Source: Luteococcus peritonei
GTDB taxonomy: Bacteria > Actinomycetota > Actinomycetes > Propionibacteriales > Propionibacteriaceae
Direction: 5' to 3'
NCBI RefSeq assembly: GCF_039526385.1
Contig: NZ_BAAAIX010000013.1
Location: 223,926-287,925, forward strand
DNA length: 64,000 nt
Below the pieces are notes generated by a model. The model was not told the origin of the DNA and did not search any database. It saw only the letters and a list, made by a program, of their open reading frames with translations. Shown here one piece after another: positions 57,575 through 64,000 of the stretch. Each line of letters begins with the position of its first letter. The stretch's first letter is position 1. A program made the position numbers and the translations under genes.

Positions 57575-58111
57575 ATGACCACCCCTGACCTGCGTGTGCT
57601 CGCGCTGGCCGCCGCGGGCCTCGCCCTGGTGGCCTGCAGCAGCACCGCCTCCTCCGAGCCCTCGCAGCCGGGCAGCGCCGCTGCCTCGACGCAGACGAGC
57701 GTCGCCGCGCCCTCGATGTCGACCGACCCCGGCCAGGCGTCGAGCACGCCGCAGGTCTCCGCGGACGGCTCCGCCTCGCCGACGCCGGAGGCGAGCAGCT
57801 CGTCCAGCCCCTCGGCCCCGGGCCACGTGACCTATCCCGCCCGCCTGAGCTGCACCAGGCCTTCCGAGGCCCTTCTGGAGCGGGCCGGCGTCACCATCGC
57901 CTCCCATCCGGGAACTTGGCAGGGCGGCGCCCTGGTGGAGGCGGCCACCACGAACACCGGAACCTGGTACGTGCTCGCCGTGGACCGGGGACACCAGCTC
58001 GACAACGGCACGGCCACCGAGGGCGGCAGCCGGTCGTTGGCCCTCACCAACGGCCCCACCGGTGGGGGTCGGCTGATCCCGCTGGCCGGGTGGAGCAGGG
58101 CAAGCCGGTGA
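57575..58111 (+). CDS. lipoprotein of unknown function
   Basis: 178 residues. Signal with lipobox LVAC near residue 21, then a Ser/Pro/Ala-rich linker (22-85) and a small C-terminal domain with GTWQGGALVEAAT and GTWYVLAV. No family named. It ends within a four-base overlap with the next tiny gene. Confidence 0.65.
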   Translation: MTTPDLRVLALAAAGLALVACSSTASSEPSQPGSAAASTQTSVAAPSMSTDPGQASSTPQVSADGSASPTPEASSSSSPSAPGHVTYPARLSCTRPSEALLERAGVTIASHPGTWQGGALVEAATTNTGTWYVLAVDRGHQLDNGTATEGGSRSLALTNGPTGGGRLIPLAGWSRASR

Positions 58112-58215
58112 GCCAGGACTGGTCGCGGGTGACCTGGCGTGGCGAGCTGCTGGAGCAGGGGCGGCGTGCCGCCGCAGAGGCACTGCGCTGCCTGGACCAG
58201 GAGCACCCGGTCTGA
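58108..58215 (+). CDS. 35-residue coupled reading frame
   Basis: A GTG overlapping the lipoprotein stop (GTGA) opens a 35-codon frame starting MSQDWSRVTWRGELLEQG and ending LDQEHPV. The coupling and codon choice argue for expression, but nothing similar is known to me and it may be chance. Confidence 0.35.
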   Translation: MSQDWSRVTWRGELLEQGRRAAAEALRCLDQEHPV

Positions 58216-58324
58216 GCCGGGCCGCCCGGCCCGCAAACCGGCGCGCGTCGGCTCGTCGCGCTGCGATAACCTCGGACGGTAACCCGCGAGACCGGGCGTG
58301 TTCGCGCGCCCCTGAGAGGCACAG

Positions 58325-61249
58325 ATGAACGAGCCGCTGCACCGCTACACCGCCGAGCTGGCCAACCAGATCGAGACCGCCTGGCAGGACCGGTGGGAGG
58401 CCGAGGGCACCTTCGAGGCGCCCAACCCGGCCGGCCCCTGGGCCGAGCCCGAGAAGGTCGCGGGACGCGAGAAGCTCCTGGTCATCGACATGTTCCCCTA
58501 CCCCAGCGGCTCCGGCCTGCACGTGGGGCACCCGCTGGGCTACATCGCCACCGACGTCTTCAGCCGGTTCAACCGGATGCTGGGCAAGAACGTGCTGCAC
58601 TGCATGGGCTATGACGCCTTCGGCCTGCCGGCCGAGCAGTACGCCATCGAGACCGGCACCCACCCGCGGATCACCACCGAGGCCAACATCGAGGTCTACA
58701 AGCGCCAGCTGCGCCGCCTGGGCCTGGACCACGACGAGCGCCGCTCGATCCGCACCATCGACCCGGACTACTACCGCTGGACCCAGTGGATCTTCACCCA
58801 GATCTTCAACGCCTGGTACGACCCCGAGGCAGTCCGTCCCGACGGCGGCAAGGGCCGTGCCCGCCCGATCGACGAGCTGGTGGCCGAGCTGGCCTCCGGC
58901 GAGCGCGAGCTGACCGGTGACTTCGCCGGCCGGAGCTGGGCCGAGCTGAGCAACAAGGAGCAGGGCGACTACCTGGACGGCTTCCGGCTGACCTATGCCG
59001 ACGAGGCCCCGGTGAACTGGGCCCCCGGCCTGGGCACCGTGCTGGCCAACGAGGAGGTCACCAACGAGGGACGCTCCGAGCGCGGCAACTTCCCCGTCTT
59101 CAAGGCCAACCTGCGCCAGTGGAAGATGCGGATCACCGCCTACGCCGACCGGCTGGCCACCGACCTGGACCGCGTCGAGTGGCCGGAGAACATCAAGGCC
59201 CTGCAGCGCAACTGGATCGGCAAGAGCCACGGCGCCCATGTGCACTTCACCGGCCCGAACGGGGAGGACCTGGAGGTCTTCACCACGCGCCCCGACACCC
59301 TGTTCGGCGCCTCCTTCATGGTGCTGGCCCCCGAGCACCCGCTGGTGGCCTCCCTGGTGGGTGAGGGCAGCAGCTGGCCCGAGGGCACCCGTGAGGCGTG
59401 GACCGCGGGTGCGGCCAGCCCGAAGCAGGCCGTCGAGGACTACCAGAAGGCCGCCGGGCGCAAGTCCGACGTCGAGCGCCAGATGGACGACAAGACCAAG
59501 ACCGGCGTCTTCACCGGCGCCTGGGCCACCAACCCGGTCAACGGCGCCCAGGTGCCCGTCTTCATCGCCGACTACGTCCTGATGGGCTACGGCACCGGCG
59601 CGATCATGGCCGTCCCCTCGGGCGACAGCCGTGACTTCGACTTTGCCCGCGCCTTCGACATCGACATCATCGACGTGATCAGCCCCGCCGTCGACGGCAC
59701 GGCAGACCCCGACTGGCCCGGCACGGTGGCCCAGGGCGAGGCCTTCACCGGCGAGGGCGTGATGGTCAACTCCGCCAACGACGAGCTGGACCTGAACGGG
59801 ATGGGCGTGGCCGAGTCCAAGGCCGCCATGATCGCCTGGCTGGAGTCGAAGGGCGCCGGCGAGGGCACCGTCAACTACCGGATGCGCGACTGGCTGTTCA
59901 GCCGCCAGCGCTACTGGGGCGAGCCCTTCCCGATCGTCTACGACGCCGACGGCGTGCCCCACGCCCTGCCCGACGAGATGCTGCCGCTGGAGCTGCCGGA
60001 GGTGGACGACTACTCGCCGCGCACCTTCGACGCCGACGACCGCGACTCCAAGCCGGAGGCGCCGCTGGCCCGCGCCACCGACTGGGTCAACGTGGAGCTG
60101 GATCTGGGCGACGGGCTGAAGACCTACCGTCGCGAGACCAACACCATGCCGCAGTGGGCCGGTTCTTGCTGGTACTTCCTGCGCTACCTGGACCCGGCCA
60201 ACGGCGAGGCCCTGGTGGACCCCGAGGTGGAGAAGTACTGGATGGGCAAGCACGCCCAGCCCGTCCCCGGTGCCCCCGCGGGCACCGTGGACCCGGGCGG
60301 CGTGGACCTGTACGTCGGCGGCGCCGAGCACGCCGTGCTGCACCTGCTCTACGCCCGCTTCTGGATCAAGGTGCTCAACGACCTGGGCCACATCCAGGCC
60401 GAGGAGCCCTTCCGCAAGTACTTCGCGCAGGGCATGATCCAGGCCTACGCCTACACCGACGGTCGTGAGGTCTACGTGCCGGCCGCCGAGATCGAGGAGC
60501 GCGGCGAGGGCAAGGCCACCACCTACTGGTACAAGGGGGAGCAGGTCACCCGTCGCGCCGGCAAGATGGGCAAGAGCCTGAAGAATGCCGTCAGCCCCGA
60601 CGAGATGTACCAGGCCTACGGCGCCGACACGCTGCGCGTCTACGAGATGAGCATGGGCCCGCTTGAGCTGAGCCGGCCCTGGGAGACTCGCGCCGTGGTG
60701 GGCTCGCAGCGCTTCCTGCAGCGGCTGTGGCGCAATGTGGTAGACGAGGAGACCGGCGAGCTGGCCGTCACCGACGAGCCGATGGACACCGAGACCGCGC
60801 GCATCCTGCACCGCACCATCGCCGCGGTTCGCGAGGACTACGCCAGCCTGGGCTTCAACACCGCCATCGCGCGGCTGATCGAGCTGAACAACCACCTGAC
60901 CAAGCTGGACGCGGTGCCCCGCGAGGCGGCCGAGAAGCTGGTGCAGATGGTGGCTCCGGTGGCCCCGCACATCGGGGAGGAGCTGTGGCGTCGGCTGGGC
61001 CACGAGCAGAGCATCACCTACCAGGCCTTCCCCGAGGCCGATGAGGCGCTGCTGGTGGCCGACACCGTGACCTGCGTGCTGCAGGTGAAGGGCAAGCTGC
61101 GCGCCACCCTGGACGTGGCCGCCGACATCAGCGAGGCCGACCTGGAGCAGCTGGCGCTGGCGCACCCGAAGACCGCCGAGTTCGCCCCCGACGGGGTGCG
61201 CAAGGTGATCGTGAAGGCCCCCAAGCTGGTCAACATCGTCCCCGCCTGA
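58325..61249 (+). CDS. leuS: leucyl-tRNA synthetase
   Basis: Class I synthetase of 974 residues, at the long end for LeuRS, as in other actinobacteria with insertions. The HIGH-type motif is HVGH in PYPSGSGLHVGHPLGY, and the KMSKS-type loop is KMGKS in AGKMGKSLKNAVSPDE. The CP1 editing domain (about 250-470, TTRPDTLFGASFMVLAPEH and MGYGTGAIMAVPSGD) is complete. ATG start. It has no T-box-like leader that I can see. A hairpin follows. Confidence 0.97.
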   Translation: MNEPLHRYTAELANQIETAWQDRWEAEGTFEAPNPAGPWAEPEKVAGREKLLVIDMFPYPSGSGLHVGHPLGYIATDVFSRFNRMLGKNVLHCMGYDAFGLPAEQYAIETGTHPRITTEANIEVYKRQLRRLGLDHDERRSIRTIDPDYYRWTQWIFTQIFNAWYDPEAVRPDGGKGRARPIDELVAELASGERELTGDFAGRSWAELSNKEQGDYLDGFRLTYADEAPVNWAPGLGTVLANEEVTNEGRSERGNFPVFKANLRQWKMRITAYADRLATDLDRVEWPENIKALQRNWIGKSHGAHVHFTGPNGEDLEVFTTRPDTLFGASFMVLAPEHPLVASLVGEGSSWPEGTREAWTAGAASPKQAVEDYQKAAGRKSDVERQMDDKTKTGVFTGAWATNPVNGAQVPVFIADYVLMGYGTGAIMAVPSGDSRDFDFARAFDIDIIDVISPAVDGTADPDWPGTVAQGEAFTGEGVMVNSANDELDLNGMGVAESKAAMIAWLESKGAGEGTVNYRMRDWLFSRQRYWGEPFPIVYDADGVPHALPDEMLPLELPEVDDYSPRTFDADDRDSKPEAPLARATDWVNVELDLGDGLKTYRRETNTMPQWAGSCWYFLRYLDPANGEALVDPEVEKYWMGKHAQPVPGAPAGTVDPGGVDLYVGGAEHAVLHLLYARFWIKVLNDLGHIQAEEPFRKYFAQGMIQAYAYTDGREVYVPAAEIEERGEGKATTYWYKGEQVTRRAGKMGKSLKNAVSPDEMYQAYGADTLRVYEMSMGPLELSRPWETRAVVGSQRFLQRLWRNVVDEETGELAVTDEPMDTETARILHRTIAAVREDYASLGFNTAIARLIELNNHLTKLDAVPREAAEKLVQMVAPVAPHIGEELWRRLGHEQSITYQAFPEADEALLVADTVTCVLQVKGKLRATLDVAADISEADLEQLALAHPKTAEFAPDGVRKVIVKAPKLVNIVPA

Positions 61250-61261
61250 CCGCTGGCGCAG

Positions 61262-61292
61262 ACGGCACCGGGCCCTTGCGGCCCGGTGCCGT
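61262..61292 (+). terminator. terminator after leuS
   Basis: ACGGCACCGGGCC pairs with GGCCCGGTGCCGT around a short loop, 12 bases after the stop. Confidence 0.7.
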
Positions 61293-61408
61293 TCGCCGCT
61301 CCGGGTGACCTGCCGGCGGACCGTGGCCATGCCGCCCTGCGGGTGGTGTGCCGGCCGGCCTTGGGGCCTAGCGTGGATGGACCCGTCCCCACGAACCAGG
61401 AGAAGCAG

Positions 61409-61882
61409 ATGAGCGAGCTCGTGACCACCTACCTGCAGGACCACCATGCAGGCTCCAGCGCCGGCGTCGAGGGCTTCGAGCGCGTCGCCGAGCAGCACGG
61501 TGACCCCGAGGTGCGGGCCGCCGTCGCCCGGCTGGCCCAGCAGATCCGCGAGGACCAGGACAGCCTGCAGCAGATCATGGACACCGTCGGGGCCAGCAGC
61601 TCCACCATCAAGGACGTCGCCGGTTGGGTGGGGGAGAAGGTCGCCCGCCTCAAGCCCAATGAGCGCATCGCCGAGCGGTCCCCGCTGTCGGACGTGCTGG
61701 AGCTGGAGGCGCTGGTGATGGCCGTCCACGCCAAGGGACTGCTCTGGAAGGGCCTGCTGGCCGTCGACGACGAGCGGCTCGACGCCGGTCAGCTGCAGCG
61801 CCTGGCCGACCGGGCCGATGCCCAGCGTGAGGAGCTGGACCGGTTGCGGCTGGGCCAGATCCACAAGCTGCGTCAGCACTGA
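61409..61882 (+). CDS. helical protein of unknown function (ferritin-like bundle)
   Basis: 157 residues, all helix by composition, with many Glu, Gln and Ala and a spaced HHAGSSAGVEGFERVAEQHG start. The length and four-helix pattern suggest a ferritin-like or DUF-type bundle, but no metal-ligand set is certain. The ATG at 61409 follows an AGGAGAAG ribosome-binding site. Just upstream of luxS. Confidence 0.7.
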   Translation: MSELVTTYLQDHHAGSSAGVEGFERVAEQHGDPEVRAAVARLAQQIREDQDSLQQIMDTVGASSSTIKDVAGWVGEKVARLKPNERIAERSPLSDVLELEALVMAVHAKGLLWKGLLAVDDERLDAGQLQRLADRADAQREELDRLRLGQIHKLRQH

Positions 61883-61904
61883 GCAAGCCCGGTAGGGTTG
61901 GTCC

Positions 61905-62366
61905 ATGCCGAAGATGAATGTCGAGAGCTTCAACCTCGACCACACCGCCGTGGCCGCCCCGTTCATCCGGGTGGCAGACCGCAAGCAGCTGCCCCAGGGC
62001 GACGTCCTGGTGAAGTACGACGTGCGCTTCTGCCAGCCGAACAAGGCCCATCTGGAGATGGCGGTGGTCCACTCGCTGGAGCACACCATGGCGGAGCACT
62101 TCCGCAACCATGCCGACTACATCGTCGACTTCTCCCCGATGGGCTGCCAGACCGGCTTCTACCTGATCGTGGTGGGTGACCACGACCAGGCCGAGGTCGA
62201 GCAGCTGGTGGCGGACACCCTCACCGACGTGCTCAACGCCACCGAGGTACCCGCCGCCAACGAGGTGCAGTGCGGCTGGGGCGCCAACCACACCCTGGAG
62301 GGCGCCCAGCAGGCCGCTCGCGCCATGCTGGAGCAGCGCGCCGCCTGGGGCCAGGTGATGGCGTGA
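61905..62366 (+). CDS. luxS: S-ribosylhomocysteine lyase LuxS
   Basis: Splits S-ribosylhomocysteine to homocysteine and DPD, the precursor of autoinducer-2. 153 residues. Iron/zinc ligands are in HSLEHTMAEHFRNH (two His) and VQCGWGANH (Cys); SPMGCQTGFYL holds the catalytic Cys. Its stop overlaps the nucleosidase GTG (GTGA), coupling the two consecutive steps. Confidence 0.97.
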   Translation: MPKMNVESFNLDHTAVAAPFIRVADRKQLPQGDVLVKYDVRFCQPNKAHLEMAVVHSLEHTMAEHFRNHADYIVDFSPMGCQTGFYLIVVGDHDQAEVEQLVADTLTDVLNATEVPAANEVQCGWGANHTLEGAQQAARAMLEQRAAWGQVMA

Positions 62367-63043
62367 GCGACGTCCTGCTGCTGGCGGCGATGGCGGAGGA
62401 GACCCGCCCCGTGCTGGCCGGCCGCGAGTACACCGAGCTGAATGTGCGACGCGGCCGCGCCTGGCGCCTTGAGGAGGCCGGCAAGGTGGTCACCCTGGTC
62501 ACCTGTGGCATCGGCCTGGTCAATGCCGCCGTCTCCACCGCCCTGGCCATCGAGACCCACAGCCCCCGCGCGGTGGTCTCGATCGGTTCGGCTGGCGGGC
62601 TGGGCAAGGACGTCCGGGTGGGCGACATCATCGTCGGTGACTCCTACCGCTACGCCGATGCGGACTCCACCGCCTTCGGCTACGAGTACGGCCAGATCCC
62701 GTCGATGCCGCTGGCCTATGCCGGCGACGAGCGGCTGCTCGAGATGGTCCGCGCGGACCAGGCCGATGACACCGTGCACGTGGGGGAGATCGTCTCCGGC
62801 AACTCCTTCATCGACGCCCGCCTGGCGCCCACGGTGCAGGAGCGCTTCCCGCAGGCCCTGGCCGCGGACATGGAGTCCACCGCCATCGCCCAGGTGGCGC
62901 GGGGCTACAAGCTGCCCTTCGTCTGCGTGCGCTCGATCAGCGACCTGTGCGGCCCGAGCGCCGCGACGGACTTCCGCGGCGCCGTGGAGACCGTCGCCGA
63001 ACGCTCCGCCGCCGCGGTCTGGCGGCTGGTCGCCCAGCTCTGA
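62363..63043 (+). CDS. mtnN: 5'-methylthioadenosine/S-adenosylhomocysteine nucleosidase
   Basis: Removes adenine from SAH (and MTA) to give the LuxS substrate. 226 residues with the usual IGSAGGL, GNSFID and DMESTAIAQVA motifs and SDLCG near the C-terminus. GTG start overlapping luxS. Together they form a detoxification and AI-2 route. Confidence 0.95.
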   Translation: MSDVLLLAAMAEETRPVLAGREYTELNVRRGRAWRLEEAGKVVTLVTCGIGLVNAAVSTALAIETHSPRAVVSIGSAGGLGKDVRVGDIIVGDSYRYADADSTAFGYEYGQIPSMPLAYAGDERLLEMVRADQADDTVHVGEIVSGNSFIDARLAPTVQERFPQALAADMESTAIAQVARGYKLPFVCVRSISDLCGPSAATDFRGAVETVAERSAAAVWRLVAQL

Positions 63044-63046
63044 ACC

Positions 63047-63922
63047 TCAGGCCGGCTCCACCTGCCACCAGGTGACCGGCACGGCTGCCTTGCCGCAGCT
63101 CTCCGGCAGTTCCAGCTCCTCGGAGCTGCCCCGGCACACCAGCAGGTCCTCCACGCGCCCGTCGGCGTGGACCACCCGCACCAGGTCGTCCTGCTCGGTG
63201 AGCGCCCAGGCCGTCGGGTCGGCGACCTGGTCGCGGTCCCGCAGCCAGGCGTCGGCGACGCGGGAGCGCTGGGGCAGGCAGCTGCGGCCGCGGTCGTGGC
63301 GGGCGTCCAGGCAGAGCAGCTCTCCGGACAGCGCCCGATGGCCCAGCGCCTCGTCCACCCGGGCCAGCACCTGACGGCTGGGGAGCGCCAGCGCCGTGGC
63401 GGCGAATCGGTGGCCACCCAGGTGGGTGGCCTCCCAGACCTGTTCCGGATGGCCGACGGCCAGGCTGCGGGCGAGCCGGCCACCGCTCACCGCGCAGCAG
63501 CGGTCCCGCTTGCCATTGCTGCAGACCAGCAGCACCGGCTCGCAGGGCTCCAGCCAGTCCGGCCGCGGGGCCGTGGCCAGTGCCGCCGGTTCGGTGCCCA
63601 GCAGGTGGATCAGGTCCTCCGGGCGGGTGACGGTGCAGCGGCCCAACCAGGGCGAGGCCGACGGTCCTCCGCCCACCAGCACACGGCGTGGTGCCGCGGC
63701 GTCCTCGCGCTCCGCGGGGGAGCGAACCAGCAGCAGCCGGCCCCCGGCCGTGGCCACCAGCTCCTCCAGCCGTGCACCCAGCGCCGGGTCCAGGTGCGAC
63801 TGGGTGAAGGCCTTGGCGCCCCACGGTCCGGGTTGCTCCAGCGCCACCCAGAAGCGGGCGTCGGGGGCCGTCCCCAGGGCGGGGATGTCGGCCTCGGACC
63901 AGGCAGTGGCGCAGTTCTGCAT
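63047..63922 (-). CDS. sucrase/ferredoxin-like family protein
   Basis: 291 residues of the Suc_Fer-like family (thioredoxin-like [2Fe-2S] type). VLLVCSNGKRDRCCAVSGG holds the cluster-type cysteines and THLGGHRFAATAL the conserved His motif. The function in actinobacteria is unclear. ATG start. It converges on mtnN with three bases between the stops. Confidence 0.85.
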   Translation of the reverse strand: MQNCATAWSEADIPALGTAPDARFWVALEQPGPWGAKAFTQSHLDPALGARLEELVATAGGRLLLVRSPAEREDAAAPRRVLVGGGPSASPWLGRCTVTRPEDLIHLLGTEPAALATAPRPDWLEPCEPVLLVCSNGKRDRCCAVSGGRLARSLAVGHPEQVWEATHLGGHRFAATALALPSRQVLARVDEALGHRALSGELLCLDARHDRGRSCLPQRSRVADAWLRDRDQVADPTAWALTEQDDLVRVVHADGRVEDLLVCRGSSEELELPESCGKAAVPVTWWQVEPA

Positions 63923-64000
63923 GGGCCCCAGCCTAGGTGTTGGTCGCAGGCAGGTTCATGACACTCGGGTGATGGGAGCTTTCCCGCCGAGGGCGCTGTG

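Noticed and set aside
58215..58324. T-box leader of leuS
   Set aside because: No T-box consensus or specifier-like stem is visible in the short leader.
56180..62107. Very long minus-strand reading frame (about 1975 codons)
   Set aside because: It runs antisense to several clear genes (GH3, leuS and others). At this GC content, stop-free antisense frames are expected; the product is low-complexity Gly/His/Val/Leu-rich.

Overview
The window is a 64-kb piece of a very GC-rich chromosome with dense, mostly housekeeping genes, and the content points to an actinobacterium. The markers are Lsr2, ClpC, a 33-residue bS22-type ribosomal peptide, a Rex repressor with its own operator, mycothione reductase (so mycothiol is the probable thiol), DUF3180 behind the folate genes, and the DisA/RadA/MutY neighbourhood. 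Gene order and protein style suggest Propionibacteriaceae or a close relative; this assignment is inference. A 61-base run of N (39743-39803) shows that this is a draft assembly.

Layout. 1-8752: cell-wall and folate block (PBP4 carboxypeptidase, tilS, hpt, ftsH, folE-folP-folB-folK, DUF3180, a coiled-coil membrane protein). 8846-13228: orphan NuoD-like protein, lsr2, clpC. 13335-18602: a repeat-bearing DUF559 gene, a secreted 5'-nucleotidase-type esterase, an inactive-looking phosphotransferase-fold protein and a rhomboid protease. 18603-19221: gene-free, but carrying two RNA loci that look like tandem 6C small RNAs. 19268-24244: membrane protein, an AspBHI-like modification-dependent restriction enzyme coupled to a P-loop kinase, an MHS-family transporter and a secreted HExxH protein. 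24676-28252: TPP riboswitch followed by a YkoE-YkoD-YkoC ECF transporter and a coupled kinase. 28259-33503: DUF998, mutY, an anchored protein, disA and radA. 33612-39637: VOC proteins, a cysteine-rich protein, a TIM-barrel isomerase, a CPBP protease, asd and proC. 39715-40021: two tiny peptide genes, one broken by the assembly gap. 40326-49181: bS22, a glutaredoxin-like protein, then rex-hemA-hemC-hemD-hemB-hemL (C5 route to tetrapyrroles), interrupted by an opposing EXLDI-type gene and an unusual repeat region. 49178-53455: System II cytochrome c maturation (TlpA-like protein, CcdA, ResB, CcsB). 53474-64000: SDR, SEC-C protein, mycothione reductase, GH3 lipoprotein, leuS, luxS-mtnN and a sucrase/ferredoxin-like protein.

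How it fits together. Redox sensing by Rex is placed directly ahead of heme synthesis, which runs into cytochrome c maturation, so that half of the window looks built around respiratory capacity. Many genes are translationally coupled through ATGA or GTGA overlaps (folE/folP, folK/DUF3180, rex/hemA/hemC, hemL/TlpA, ccdA/resB/ccsB, luxS/mtnN, the ykoEDC operon, and the restriction enzyme/kinase pair). Strong GC-rich hairpins separate most units.

The least explained items are the tandem C-rich-loop RNAs, an 81-bp palindromic repeat present three times (one copy forms the 3' end of a gene), the three 27-bp repeats plus an 8-bp tandem array downstream of hemB, the two-peptide locus at the gap, and the two uncharacterised P-loop kinases attached to a restriction enzyme and to a thiamine-type transporter.
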